Below are positions 37,048-50,577 of a stretch of DNA of 64,000 nt, one piece after another (positions within the stretch are counted from its first letter, which is position 1; every line of letters starts with the position of its first letter). The stretch covers positions 372,001 to 436,000 of the forward strand of contig JACGCN010000016.1 in the NCBI GenBank assembly GCA_014905825.1. The letters run 5' to 3'. Below the pieces are notes generated by a model that saw only the letters and a program-made list of their open reading frames with translations, ran no database searches and was not told the DNA's origin. This DNA is from Lyophyllum atratum (taxonomy: Eukaryota > Basidiomycota > Agaricomycetes > Agaricales > Lyophyllaceae). The translations under genes and the position numbers were made by a program.

Positions 37048-38793
37048 CTAGACATCCTTTTATAATGCTATTTCCACATACGCCACGGCCCCTTTGACAT
37101 GTGCTCCCACTTTTGGGGGCGTACGGCATCGCCTTATATAAACAGATCGACTATCATCTGTTATAAGGTCAGCTACTGGAGACTACGGCATCGCGTCGCT
37201 TCCGGAGAAGGTTCTCCTTTTCAATTCCAAGTATACATACAATTTTTTCCGACATGATCACGTCAGGGCTATGCCCCATCATCACACGCGTGTCCCAAGC
37301 AGCGGGCAACACAAAGACGGACAGGACGTATATTCTAGAATGTATATTTCAGAAACAATGACGGTCATCTCGTATGGCAGCTGCTGCGGGCCTGTGAGCC
37401 TTTCAAAAGGCTCAACTAAACTTCATCGACGACGTATCACCCGTGCTTTGGGTCCCTTGGCTCGTGCGTGGTGACATGGGCATGGCATGGCGTGGAGCAA
37501 TCCTTGGTATCCCTTGTGTCTGGCCTTGACTTGCTTACGCTCTCGGCGGACGAGCTGATGGGGTACACGATCCACAAATGTGATATCCATTGATATCATC
37601 CACACCCTAACCCTGACTTATACATCCTACGGCCGCACCCTCTTCCCCCTTCTCTTCACCGCATCCACCCGTTCATTCATGTGCAGACGAACAAAGAAAC
37701 AAACGATCCCCCAACTTAGCCCCAGCGCGTGTTATTTGATTGACGAACCACGAGGGGCTAACCTGTAAGGCCGCGCGATGCCCCTTTAGGCACGCCGGGG
37801 GGAATAGTCGCGGTCGCCCCCACATCGCATCGCTGATATCGCTTTGTTTTATGTTATCCATCTAGGCTTAGAAAGTAAAACTGACTTCAGATGGGTGCCC
37901 TGGAATCTTGTCGCAGTCGCGATTAGTAGTACAGCAACCACTGTGTGTCTGATCAGAGTACCTCGCATCTGGGGCCGCGCTGAACCTGGCTGATACGCCA
38001 CGAACAACTGCGAGATGCGAGAACAGCGCACCGCCCGTGCGAGCCGGGTCGTCCGTGGGCTGAGCTGACCACACCGCACACTTTTAGCGCAGCAAGCGAA
38101 CCTTGTGATATATGATATTGCACGCGTGCATGTATAGCAGGCAACAGTAGTCACCGGAGTCGCTGAGGCGCCATTTCCGTTGGTTACGAGATCGCCTGCG
38201 CAGATTCAGGCCGTTGATTCGTGGTAAGATTCCTCACGACAGCCCCAGGTCTGCACATGGCGAACGCTGTCACCCGTGGCTAAGGAATAAAGCTAAAAGA
38301 ATCAGACTGAACTAAAGCTTCGGGAAATGATTGCACAGGCCTGCTCAGCCAAAATGATGAGGCGTTCAAGAATCAATGAGGGATGATGGTGGTGCCGGAC
38401 GGCCAAACGACGGCGTGCCCGTTCTGGTGATAATTGTATACATACTTGTGGCCTTGGCTAAGTAGTGATCGAGTACGGAAAGAAACATAACTTTGTATCA
38501 TACGGATGCATGCGTGTGAGTGTGAGTGCGAAGTGCGGGTTGCTGTGCGACGGGAACAACTACATTGGAAAGAGGAAATGAAATAATAAAAAATCGAGTC
38601 CTGAGGCTTGTGAATTGGTAATGTGTGCGAATGGGATGATTGTATTGAAATGCCAAGTGTAATGTGCGATGAATGAGGAAAAGAGAAAATGCTGCTCGTG
38701 AAATCATAAACATAGAATCAAGCGCGAGGCGGGCGTGGGTAGGTGGGGGTGGACTAGGCGGATAATAATACGTAGTGTAGAAGTGGGGGATCG
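37048..38793. other. Intergenic, no gene recognised
   Basis: About 1.75 kb between a plus-strand and a minus-strand gene that converge. A TATATAAA at 37134-37142 has no plausible frame after it. Contains a perfect short palindrome (listed separately). Otherwise unremarkable. Confidence 0.4.
37395..37414. repeat. 20-bp near-perfect palindrome
   Basis: TGAGCCTTT and AAAGGCTCA flank two bases (CA), giving a 9-bp inverted repeat. It could be a protein-binding site or chance; no gene lies within 600 bp downstream. Confidence 0.5.
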
Positions 38794-40799
38794 TCAAAAG
38801 CGGCGTCCTCTAGACCAATTATGCGGATAAACCGACGAATTCTCAACAGGAGTAGGGTAAAACTGAACGCCCGGCGGGCCTGCGTTAGCGAAGGGTGCCG
38901 AGGGTACGGGGCTTTCCGTGGTGACCGTCTGCGACAGGTACCGCGGCGCCGAAGCCGAGGTCGAAGTAGTGGAAGGCTCAAACGAAGGAACGGACGTGGT
39001 GGGGGGCCTTGTCCATTGCGTGTGGAAGTGCGGAAGCGTGTGGGACGTGGGATGCATGTGAGATTCATGAGGGCTCGTAGATGCGGATTGCACCACAACA
39101 GGTACAGTGGGCTGGGGGTGATAATACGGAGCGGTAGAGGGCGGCGGCGGCTGATGGTAGCGGAGCTTAGCCTTGCGTGATCGGTTCTCCTCTTCCCTAT
39201 CCATCGGCGAACACGCGAGCGTGTAGAAGTACAGGTTCTACTCAATACAGTCAGCGGGAAGAATGACAATAGAAAAAGTAGGGGTATCATACCTGAGGCA
39301 CGGCCGTACGCCGCTCCTCATTCAACGGATACGGGGTGACGAGCGTCTCTGGCACCTGTCGCGGCCCTGAGCTCCATTGTGATGGCTGCTGTACCGACTG
39401 AACAGGCTGCCGTGAATGAGGCGAAGCGAGGGACATTGTCGCAAATGACTGCAGACTCTCGAGCGGCGAATGTGAATGGGGTCCACTGTTATTAACCGCA
39501 AACTCCGGAATTTGCAGGGAGATGGACACGGGCCGTTTGTTCGGGAGGTGCGAGAATGTGGCCGTCGTAGGCGAGAACGCTGCAGCTGCAGAACGCTTCG
39601 AGCCAGATCGTGGCACTGGCGTTGGTGAAACGGGCTCGGGAACTGCCGAAGGGTGGGAGAATGCCGGATATGTATTCGTTCGGCGTGTCTGACTTGGTGA
39701 CGTCGAGCGCGCACGATGTGTTGCGGGCCGATACTTTGACGACGTGTAAGTTCGCGACGTTGGACCAGAAGACGCGTGAGGATTGGTAAGCTTCGATGAC
39801 CGTACCAGACCGCGCGATTTACGGAAGTGGCGGCTGTCCCGCTCCTTCGCCATGACCAGGCCTTTCAACAAGTTCAGCCACGACTCATACGTGGGCTTGT
39901 CGACGTAGAGGTTGAAGTCCACACCCATCAAGAATTCCCGCTCCATCCTGTTTATCTCTGGCAGCTCGATCCCAGAGACCTCTGACCAAGTTTTGTTGGT
40001 ATATGTATTACTGAGACACTCATGAGCTCGCGCGTCGGGATGAAAGGAAATGGGACTCACTCGTCAAGAAATTTATTAGCCATCATTAGCCCCGCCACTG
40101 CTATCCGAAATTCACTTCCAGGTTGCGCGGGCGTAAAGCGATTACGGTCCTTTAAGCGGTAGATGTAATGTAGTGAAAGCACAATGACGGACTGAGACAC
40201 TTGAGTCGTCTCTAGAAGCTTCTGCATGAACTGAACAAAGGTGGGAGTGGCCACCAGTTGAAGAGTCGTCGTCGAGGGATTAGGTCGTTGGTGAAAGGGT
40301 GGCGAGCTATTAGGAGTAGGGTAGGATTGTTCAGGCGCGGACGTCGCAAACCAGAGGTAGCAGATCATTTCGCAAGTCTTTTCGGCAATGAAGTGGGCAG
40401 GACGCGTCCGCGAGATGTCTAGCCAATCCATGTACGGTGCATCAGTTCTTTGCTTGGGAGAACGGTTGTGGGGCGGGCTCGTCGACGATTGGCGGAAGGC
40501 GTGAATGCGGTGGTGGAGAAGGAAACACGTCTTCAGGCGGTGTCACTTTAGTGGTGTAAGACATATGGTGATAAATTGAAAGACAAAGTGGACTCACAAG
40601 GTGCCCTCGCCGCTAGCTGCCGCTCGAGATGTGCAATCGGTGGTAGAGACATCTGTACTTTCGGTTGCGGCTGCTGTGTCCGCCGTGACTGGAAGGTGGA
40701 TGTCATAGGGGGCGTAAGAGGGGCGGCCTGCTTTGCACCCTGTCGCCACAATGACCACGAAAGGAGCTCGGTAGGGAGAGAGGGGAGAGTGGCGTTCAT
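38794..40799 (-). CDS. PHO80/Pcl-family cyclin
   Basis: Partner of a Pho85/Cdk5-type kinase, acting in nutrient or polarity control. Exon 1 40799-40598 (MNATLPSLPTELLSWSLW ... IAHLERQLAARAP). A 179-nt intron follows, and exon 2 from 40418 restores YISRTRPAHFIAEKTCEMIC in phase. The cyclin fold continues: ATPTFVQFMQKLLETTQVSQ, VIVLSLHYIYRLKDRNRF, VAGLMMANKFLDDNTYTNKT (across an intron near 40000-40061), WSEVSGIELPEINRMEREFL, VDFNLYVDKPTYESW. A long Ser/Pro-rich C-terminal tail follows, ending WSRGRRF at 38794, with an intron near 39240-39290. Conserved cyclin-box Lys (KFLDD) and the later Glu are present. The closest named group by eye is the Pcl/CLG1-like cyclins with extended tails. Confidence 0.88.
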
Positions 40800-43700
40800 T
40801 GTGTAGTGGGAGGGCGTACGAGGGTAGTGAGGGGGGAGTATAAAAAGTCATGGTCCAAGGCCCCAAGGAATATGAAAGTAAGGGAAGATTTGGGCGGGCA
40901 TATTTAAAACGGAACGCGTTTGTACGGGCTCGGAGGAGGAGTAAATTTGTGGACGTGGCTGCATTTCCGCTTAGAGACAAATAGGGGATACCGTCAATGA
41001 GCCGCGATGGTCCAAGGGTTGGAACAAGGGTGCAACTAGAGAATCCTACGTTTTGCAGATCTTCAATTCTTTTTTTTTCGCTTTGCATAATCATTAGATC
41101 TGCCTATTTGGGCCCTCGGCATCGACGGCTGATGGGACTCCCCTGGGACTCCCCATAGCCTTACCCTTATCCGCCTCTCCATTTGGCAATGCTAAGCCTT
41201 AACCCGCACGTGAGTTTCTCTTTTCACTCCATTTCAGTCCAATTTCACTGCGACGCTCTTCTCTGTCGCTGCCTTTTCAATCCTTCCTTTCGCTTCAACT
41301 GATCACCAACTTTGGCACATCGTTGCCATTCCTTCATGCCACCTCCGAAAACCGTCGGAAGCCACCCTCTCCTGCTGTGCAATTGTCCCACTAAGCATGT
41401 GCTGGTGCCTCTCACTCCATCTAAATATTCTAGTGGCGTTTTACACATGTGCCCGACGCCTCAACGAGGATCCGTATGATACTTGTCGATATCATGCTCC
41501 CCGGTTGTAGTCTCAGCCAAGTCTCAGCCCCCAATGCATATTTTCCGAGGCGATCAAGTGGAGGAGTTTCCCCTTTCGGGCTGTCTCTAGTCCGCCCGCA
41601 GCTGTGAGACGTTACGCAAGTCTCACTAATTTCCTAAACTACAGCACTTCGATGTAACCCAATACTACAGTAGCCATCATTAGATTCTTCAACAACTTGT
41701 CTATCCGTAAAAGCCTTTGTTCATCTTACTCACACTCAATCTACGTCTTTCTGGAAAGAGCCACGTCTTTTCGCCGCAGATCTCCAATTGATGGTATTCC
41801 CATACGCAGGGATGCGCCCTCCATGACGCCGGTGATTCAGAACAAAACCATTGATTTAGCATTGGCAAGGAGTAAAGATGACCCACTTTGTGTTCTTCCG
41901 AATTGACCACTTACATACGCTGTCTATCAAATCTATATCCTGACACCACTTGCATAACGGGCCGTCTATCCACACGACTATAGAATTTGTATGCGCTTAC
42001 GTGAGTCCTGAACGCATCTCTTCATCTCGTATCGCACTACGCCAGAAAGCCTCCGATAGCCCGCAGAGCTTGAGAGCCGCCGGTCTCGGCCCAATGTCAC
42101 ATCTGCATCAAGTATACGCCACGCGCAGAGTTACAGCATCAGACCCCATATACAGCAGTATCGATAACGCGGAAGATGACCGCTCGATTCTCAGTAAGCT
42201 CCAAGTCAATCTGAATGCAGCCTGTTCAGGCCTGCGCGGCATCGACGTTAGAGTGATAATTGGACACTTGTTCCTCAGATGAAAATCCGCCGTTATGCCC
42301 CAATGTGATAGAACGGAGACCCAAGAAGCAAAGATCGATTCATATAGGTATAGGGTCAACCTGGGCGGCAGTAGTCGACCACAAGGTGTCGAACCTTCGC
42401 ACAGCGGTAGATGCCGTGGTAGTAGTGACCCCCACTCGCGTCGACAAGAACCCGAAAGTGGTCGAGCAATAGAACAGGCGGACGTGGATGTTAACGTACG
42501 TCTGCGTATGGCGTGCTTCCATACACAGGTTTGCTTGCGTCGAATTCCTGCCAGAGTGCCAGACTCGACGCAGGTGTGATATCCAGAAGGATTAGGACGT
42601 CAACCACGCTGCCTTCACCGCCACCGCCAGCCAGGCCCACGGAGTTTGAACAGATTTAGAAAATTGTCAATTATCGTTTCCCGATTGACCTTAGCCTGCA
42701 AGATCTCCCGGATCTGAACCTTTCTTGACCTAATCTTGCGCAAATCTGATAAATCAGGACTCGCTACATCCGAGTCCCGGTCAGATAACTTTTTCTTTGT
42801 ATTACGTATTAAACATTTTTCCAAGCCAACTGAGTACTGAACAACCGACCCTAAAAAATTACCAAAATAAAATAGGATTGTTATCATCATTGATGATCGC
42901 AAAAGACAGTGGCGCACAACGCCAAACTGATGACTCAGGCCTGCACCTAGGAAGTTCCGAAGAGGCTCCGTATACCCAACAACAGCGCACTCTTTACACG
43001 GCGAACTCACGTCTACCAGGGCTGCCGTACCCAGGCTCGCTCCAAGTTAAATCTCACCTGGGAGCCATCATCCGAGTTCAGCGCGGCATATTTCCGTCGT
43101 CAAGCCTTCTGCTCCCTCCACATTATCATCGAATGCAAGGGCCAGTGTGCCTCCGGTTACACGTTCGCTCTCTTGGCAAAGACCGCGCGCCAGACGACTA
43201 ACAGGTTCAAGGACGTCGTTCAGAATCAGGAGAAGGGGTCGCGGGCCAGATGCGGCTGATGTAAAGGGTGTTGGGCATGGGCTGGCTATTCCCAGAGCTT
43301 CGAACTTCGAAATGTATCCAGGACCAAGCGACAGGTGCGTACTAGGTATCAATGGATTTGGATTTGGATCTGGAAGACTACGGAAGGGGAGAGAACATCA
43401 GTGTGGTCAGGTCGTTACCCTCAAGCAATGCCCGCATGGTGCCTCTGCATCTACAAGCAGGCTGAGATGATGCTTGGAGCAGCGGCTATCTGTCTACATC
43501 TACATTTCGGTTGAGGGAATCATCTGCGTGACTGAACAATAGATTAATCGTCGAACATCATAGATCTCCTGAGATAACTGGAGTTGAGTCAATGGAGCGG
43601 TCAACTGGTCTCCTCAGGATCGTCGACTTGCTTTAACTGACGCATTCTAGCATGTTCGCGTGATGTCCGATGACCCATCCACACCACGACATCGCCATCG

Positions 43701-45930
43701 ATATCCCTCAATCAAACGCACATAATGGGTTAGCACCTGTTAGCACAGGTTAAGCAATAAGGTCATCATGATATCCACGACTAGTACCACTTCCCAGAGA
43801 TCAGTCCACCCAATTGCCAACCCTAATAATACCCATATGCATGCCTATACATACAATACGCGAAACAGACACGCGCGTCGCTTGGCCCTTCCGTATGTTT
43901 TATGTCCGGTATACAGACCAGCCCCGGCAATATCAGAAGATGTACCCAAGAACAGGATAGATCATCTACTTGTCGTTCGTGTCCTCCGCTCCGTTTGCCG
44001 ACCCTCCTCGGGGCGATGCAGATTATTGTGAGTTGTGAGCGCTTGATCCGGATGGCTCCGGCCGACATCTTACCCTTTTTGGGCCTTCCATGATCAAAGG
44101 GACTTTCAGGAACTACAGGGAACTACCCACTCTGTACTTTGTGTGTGTGCGTTCGCGTAGCCAGGCACGAGGGCTGCGGAGGCCCTGTTTGAAAAGCACT
44201 CGGCTTCTTTGTGCGAGAACTGCGCCTCGAGGGTACTGCAGAGGTACTTGGACCTCGAGGCTGGAGGCCCATAGTCACAGTACGTTTAATGTTACGCACC
44301 ATTTATGTCGACGTTGTGCTACGTTCTGACGGAACTCGAAGATCGAAATGTATATGATGTAGATCGTCTTCCTCAACGCCGCAGCGGCAGCGCCGCGCAT
44401 GATGGCGATGGATTAAGGAAAAATATACATCTCATCTGCCTGGCACTGCGCACACATGTCCCAAGACAAAATTGGGTCCTTGTTTGCCTGCGGCGGTAGG
44501 CAGTAAACACCGTTGCAAACATCCACCGAGCCGCATGCACCTGTTTTGTCAAGGTTACCATGAGCCCCATTCGTTGACTACAGGCAGGACCGTTTCGACG
44601 GCTCATCCATCCAGGCATCATTTTCCAAGATGCTCCGATTCGGATTCGGACCGGCCCAGATTCAGCCGTCACTGTCAAGACAGCTCAGGGAGGTATTGAC
44701 CGGCCCACATATGTAAACGGGTTTGTCTATTCTTAGCGCCCGGCTCGGTTTACAACATGACTTCGTGCTGGTGAGCAGTCGTAATGATCCTCCTTTCCGT
44801 ACTGAAGATTAATCTATCCTCAGGAGACTCGGTTACCACAATTTCAATCCCCACGGACACTCCAAAAGACCAATGCCACAACTCATCAACTAATAGCCTC
44901 CGAAAGACGATGCTAAAGCGGGAGCTAGTTCGTAAGCTCTTGCTCCTGGAAGGCATATCCAGGTTGACGAAAATTCGAGCCTCCTTACGTTGACGCCCGC
45001 GTGGGTACCGACTTGGGGCTCCTAAGCCGACATGAGTTTGCATGCCACAACTCGGTCGCTGACTCGTCTTGGGCCCGACGGGCTAGGCTTCTTAGGGGCC
45101 ACCTGAGCATTGCACACTGCCCTTGGACCTAGAGCGGCGACGTCGGATTGGCGCGGAGGGGTACGTCTCCAAGATGCTCAGTCCGTTCGGCGGCGGGCTA
45201 TCGGAGCATGCGGTTCTTACGGATGACGGCATCGTCGAATTGACTCCTCCCGATTCTTGCTTATCTCCGCGAAATGTTTACATCTGCTGGGGGCGTTGAG
45301 CTCGGTAAACAAGGGAACTGCAGGGCCGCGCTATATGTAAGTATCCACAGCGTACGCATGAATCTATGTGTAACTCACTCAGAGCAGATCATGGCAGCTC
45401 AGAAACCCGTTGCGATGTGCACCGAGGTTGTAAATATTGTAAGGTTGCTGCAAGCATGGTTTAAATCCATGCAGGCATGACAGGAAAGCTGATTGGCGTT
45501 CAGGCTAATAGAAACTGACGAGTCTTCCATTCTACCTCACGATGGAAGTAACTTCTAACTCCCAAGTCAAGCCACGGTCATAAGTACATTGATATTTGGG
45601 CATCTTCCGTCTTCCCCGTACGTCTGCCCTGACGCACCACTGACGTGATTGCTTTGAACCTTCATAGGGAACAAAAGGACTCCAAAGCTCCGTGGTGGGG
45701 TTGGGTGTAGGGCGTGATATCAAATCATCAACATCATATCATCGTTCATGCTGCTTTGTGCCACCCATCATCTACATCATGATGAGATTTCCTGATTTTC
45801 TTAGACTAGCGGTCATAGCCTAATATGGTCACATAAGTACGCCTCAAGACCAATCATCATCATAACCCGGATGATAGGGCCGATAGATCACTTACCTATT
45901 GATGCTCGACACTTGATACGTGTATGATAT
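40800..45930. other. Gene-poor region, part 1
   Basis: The first few hundred bases are the cyclin promoter (pyrimidine/purine-rich, no clear TATA on the minus strand). Beyond that I find only short frames without family resemblance, signal peptides or coherent splice joins. GC content is lower than in the neighbouring genes. Several short stretches look coding-like but are broken by stops in every frame, consistent with decayed genes or mobile-element remnants, though no terminal repeat or transposase/reverse-transcriptase motif was found. Confidence 0.4.
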
Positions 45931-48450
45931 TTAGCAAAGCGCACTTGTACACAGCTTGTACATGTCTTGCTCTAGCGCGGCCCCAATATCGAGGGCCGCC
46001 CCTATCTCCTCGTAACAAAGTCTGCATACTTGTGCGCATGATAGATCATCATACGTATTCATGAGAGAAACGCGACCCTCGTTGGCAAACCGCCCCTGCG
46101 GACCGACGTACTCGGGGTGGGGGTACCATGACAGGTAGGTATGTGTACCGGAACTCCCAACGAGGGAGCAAACGACCATTTTTTGATGAATCCGAGTTCG
46201 ACTTGCTAGGCCAGGGAATCACGGATTGTCTTTGACGTGCCCGAGAGCCGACAGCGCAGTTGTATATGTTGGAGGCAGTAGTTCTATGTCTGCTACGTAA
46301 GGCTCGAGTGGACCAGTGGCTCGTGAAGGAATCACTTTGGTAAGATGCCCGCCCCGAGAGTTTCCCGAGGCAACTGGGTACATCGGGGTGAAAGTCGGGG
46401 ACGAGAGACTCAGCCGGAGATGTCATGGTTTTTACTAGAGGTTGAGCAGAGGGATTTTTTTAAAAAATGCCAGCAACAACACGTATGACCAGATAAGAAG
46501 ACAGTTATCCAGACCACATGGCTAGTTTCCAGCAGGAGCAAGTTCTCTTGCGGCCGCGCCACCGGGTCTTTCGCTCGCGTATTGCGGAGGAAAGTCCTGA
46601 GCAGAGCGTAGCGTCTATTCTGGAGCCGATTCCCTTTTGATTTTCACGAAAATTGTCGCACCACATCTCTCACTACGCATTGGTGTTCCAGCTGGTAACA
46701 CGGTAACTAGGCAATCACAAGAGATGATATAGGAGGAGCCGCCGGCGACAGTTGACCGGTCTATATCGTGTTGGAGCCGATTATCGTCCATGGGATCATC
46801 TGGGAGCATGCTCCTGCATGCTAAGCTAAGAAAACATCGATCTGAGGTTGGGCGCTGATGCAACAGGACTCCCGAGGTAATCAGCAGAAGCAGGCAAAGT
46901 GTTGGCAGAAGATCCTCGCTCATAGATGCAGAAAGATGGGACATAAGAATCCTGGAGTGAATACAAGCGACGTCAAAATGAGTAACTCCGTCCCGAAGTA
47001 CTCCAGAAGCGGCACTCTACCAGACGCAGCTTTCCAAGAGCCACGCGATGCGAAACCTAAGCCAATGACTTTGTCATACCATTCGGCGTCGAGAACAAGA
47101 TCACTGTCTTGAAGCGACCTCGGATGTCAAGCCTAGTACGCCTATTCAAGTTCGTCGCTACGCAGCTGACACCGGCGTCAGCGTCGCAGTTTCTCTGATT
47201 TCTCTGATTTAGAACTGGTCCAGAGTCCGAATGCTCCAGGGCTCGAGTAGGACCTCACGACGAAGGGACGAAGGTATCGATATGGGTGATGCAAAAGGAG
47301 TAACTTCAATTGCCGTGGTTGACGCATCTCTGGCATCAGCGTGATGGGCAAAAGTTGGACAGGTCGTTTTGGGTCTTGACGAGTTCACCCTATCGACAAC
47401 CGGAGCACACGAGACTGTGCTGACTATTCCATCCGATGTGGATGCCCAGCGAAGACCGCGCGCCACCGCCAGTTGGGATCTGAACGACAAGATGGGCGCG
47501 GAGCAGGGAAGCACTGATCGAATATTGCTGCTGTTCAGTGTTTAAGCACGGAAGAAGGTAAGATGGTTGTCAATGTAGGCTCTAAGCAGAGAAACTCTAT
47601 GATAAACGTACGTTGATGGATCGGGATTGTGATAGATCACCTGGCGAAGCGTGTGGTGGGCTCGGAAGAAAAATGTCCTCACCAGGAGGACAAATAAGCG
47701 GTCATAACGTCAATATAAAGACTCTGTTACCTATACTCGTAGGAGCGGCGCCAACAGGTAAGGTCAGGCTCACGATTACTTTTACCCAAGTCAGAGTGGA
47801 AGGGAGTTCTGTATGTAATGAAAATTTTCTTAACCTGAACTGGATAAAATGGTGTAATGGTCAAGACGTACCGTATCCGTTGGCCAGATCGATTGAACCT
47901 GTCGATATGAGCCTGTATCGACTTGCAAATGTTACAGGACGTAAAGAGAGTACATTGCTCGATTCAAGTTCCGTAGGAAGTGGTAGGAAGACGAATGGCA
48001 CGACTTGTCTCCATTTGCTAGAGAATGAATGCCCAGCGTCGTCAACAGTTCCGAAGATAGTTGATGCGCTCGACGTTAGCGATAGGGACGCCTCGGGCCT
48101 CTCGAGTTTCATCACGCTAATTCGCTATTTCCGGACTCCACGACCTGCCCGTCGCCGTACAACGTGCACATGGAAATTTAAACTAGGCTCGCGTGAACTT
48201 GTTTTTGCCCTAGGTCGGTTTCACGATACGAGCAATATAACGACGAAAGCATTCAGCGAGGCTGCAGTAATCTCCACCTCCACCGATGGTCCAGAGGCAA
48301 CCTCCAATTGAACTTGTGAGGAAAATCGCTCGCAATCGCTTACGTAACAACAGCGTTGTCTGTCGTCGTCCACGCCTTCCTGTGAACCACCATCACTCCC
48401 TCCCTCTGCCGTTCTCTGGCCTTTCCGCTGGGCTTTGCGCCCATACAACC
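45931..48450 (-). pseudogene. Possible decayed minus-strand gene(s)
   Basis: Ser/Thr-rich minus-strand frames line up loosely over 2.5 kb. 48115-47861 has LERPEASLSLTSSASTIFG; 47514-47209 has ASTSDGIVSTVS and further Ser/Thr/Pro-rich residues; near 46330-46250 one frame reads GPLEPYVADIELLPPTYTTA, like cytoplasmic tails of fungal membrane proteins; 46179-45931 is a Cys-containing frame. No complete splice model joins them. On the plus strand a 232-codon frame (47616-48311) overlaps and may be incidental. A weak call. Confidence 0.25.
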
Positions 48451-48511
48451 ACGTCGGAAGACCCTCTTTTCACTGTAGCAACGGGTTAACGACGACAAAC
48501 CGACTTGCAGC

Positions 48512-49862
48512 ATGGGAAAAATAGAATTTGGATCCTTCAATGGCATCTGTGAAACAGCAGCCCTGGTGGTATGCCCGCTAGTGGGGACCGATCAGGGCAT
48601 TGAGCCGACGTGCTATAGCAGGAATGTCGATATAGGAGGGACATTGATATTTCAGCCTTGTGAGTTTGGAATTCAGTGGTGGCCTCGGAAATCAAACCGG
48701 GTACCCGTAACTTATGCTCGTTCGTCTTTCTAGCAACATGCTTCGTGCATATCGTCGCAATAATAATGACTGCCATTATGATATACCACATACGAAGCAA
48801 GTACACTGCTGTGGGTACGTAACCGTCATTCAACGGTGAGAAGTGAGACTGGGCTGAACAACCCCGTACCAGGCCGAAAAGAGATCGTAACGTTCTTCTG
48901 GCTATACGCTGTGATAGAGTTGCTTGCCATGTTCCTCGATTCTGGTATTATACCCACTGCTAACGTCACATATCCCGTGAGTGTCACCAGTTCGTCATTC
49001 ACCATGCAGAATCATTGACGCCCAACCAGTGGTTCACAGCGGTGTACGCGGGTCTCGTAGCCGCTGCGTACACCTGCCTCCTCATCAACGGCTTTGTCGG
49101 TTTCCAGTTCGCAGAAGACGGCACACCGCTCTCTCTCTGGGTCCGTCTGACTGCGCGACTAACTCCCGTCACCTCTACTAACTAACAACCCCTTTCAGTT
49201 CCTCCGCATATCATGCCTCGTCGTCTTCGGCCTCCAATTCTTCCTCGCCATCGCCACCTTCAAGCAAATCGCCGGCTTCAACTACACCAAGCCCATCGCC
49301 CTCTGGATCGTATACATCCTCTGGCCGCTCATCTGCACAGTCGTCTACATCATCTCCCAACTCGTCCTCGTCTTCCGCACTCTCGAAGACCGCTGGCCCA
49401 TAGGCGACATCGTGTTCGGCACAGCCTTCTTCGCCATCGCCCAGGTCCTGCTGTTCGCCTTCAGCACCACCATCTGCGACGCGATCAAGCACTACATCGA
49501 CGGCCTCTTCTTCTTCACGCTCTGTATACTTCTCAGCGTCATGATGGTCTACAAATACTGGGACAGTATCACCGTACGTCCCTCTTCCCTTCCCTTTCTC
49601 GCAAAGCAATTTTGGTCTAACTCCCGCATAGAAAGAAGACCTCGAGTTCTCCGTCGGCTCCAAGGCCGCAGTATGGGAAGTCAAAGACCCGCTGCTCGCC
49701 GGAAACGGACCCGGTGACTACGCTGAAGAAGACACGGCGAGCAACTACCACGGCGGCGCACCTGCATCGCTCGTCGGCGGGTACAGCGGTCAGCAGCTCT
49801 ACGCACCGCAAGGCCAGAAATCTGGGTATAGGGGGTACCCGCCCACCGAAGGCCGGTACTGA
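48512..49862 (+). CDS. CHS7: Chitin synthase export chaperone Chs7
   Basis: ER membrane chaperone that lets chitin synthase III (Chs3) leave the ER; needed for cell-wall chitin. The start [20 protein letters not shown] (48512) matches the family N-terminus, followed by [18 protein letters not shown]. An intron joins to [20 protein letters not shown]. Further exons give [80 protein letters not shown] and [20 protein letters not shown]. About seven hydrophobic segments are visible, as expected. The cytosolic tail ends [14 protein letters not shown]. Four or five introns of 50-80 nt. Length is close to the usual 330-350 residues. Confidence 0.93.
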
Positions 49863-50577
49863 GGTAGGGCGTACATATGCACGTATATATACACACACGA
49901 TCCAGAGGAACACTCACGGACTGTTACGTCGTTGCGGCCCCCCCATTTGCACGCTTTCTCTTCTTACATACCTTCCTTTCTTTTTTCCTTTTCTCGGTCA
50001 TGATTCATCACAACCTACGAATACGTGTACGCTTTTGCTTTTGCTTCTTTTTTTTTCTTGGCTTTGCAAGGATTGATTAATTGCAGTCATCTTCACTCAC
50101 TTTTGATCAGCGTTTTGTATGGACCTCTGGACTACGTGTGCATTACAATTTTTTTTTGCGGCCAATGATAGAAATTAGCTGGATAGCAGATCGAATGCGA
50201 TGTGGAGTCTCAGACTATAGAAGCATCTTTGAGAACCCATGCAATTGCTATTAGACAAGGAGAGACGGAGCTAAGTAGATGCGTGCGTAAATACCAACAG
50301 TTCAGACGATGCTCTATTCCGACAAGACGAAGCGACTTGAATTCGATAAACACAAAAAAAAGGAGTGGGGGACGATGAGATGATGATGATGTATGCAGAC
50401 ACGCCAAAATGGTCAGTGGATGGATGAACATCGACTGCAGAGGGCATGCACAGACGGGCGCACGTAGTGACGTGGTTACCTGCTGCAGCACTCTGATACC
50501 CGGAAGCAGCCCAAGCGCAGAGGCGGTGCGCCATACCCGTCCATGTTGAAGATCGAGCGAATGTCGAAGCCGCACAC
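49863..50577. other. Intergenic, convergent CHS7 / PSD1 3' regions
   Basis: 715 bp with T-rich tracts (49930-50060, 50150) that suit CHS7 3' processing. No gene seen. Confidence 0.45.

Noticed and set aside
37134..37142. TATATAAA as a promoter of an unlisted gene
   Set aside because: No plausible coding frame or splice structure within the following kilobase.
40419..40597. Coding extension through the long first cyclin intron
   Set aside because: All frames across it meet stops or fail to match; the acceptor just before 40418 restores the cyclin segment in phase.
40839..40847. TATAAAAAG on the plus strand near the cyclin start
   Set aside because: It points away from the cyclin gene, and no plus-strand gene follows.
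42615..43010. 131-codon minus-strand frame as a gene
   Set aside because: No family signal, no splice support, composition like the surrounding non-coding DNA.
47616..48311. 232-codon plus-strand open frame
   Set aside because: No family resemblance, no signal peptide, ordinary flanks without promoter; the opposite strand looks equally or more coding-like. Kept only as a note.
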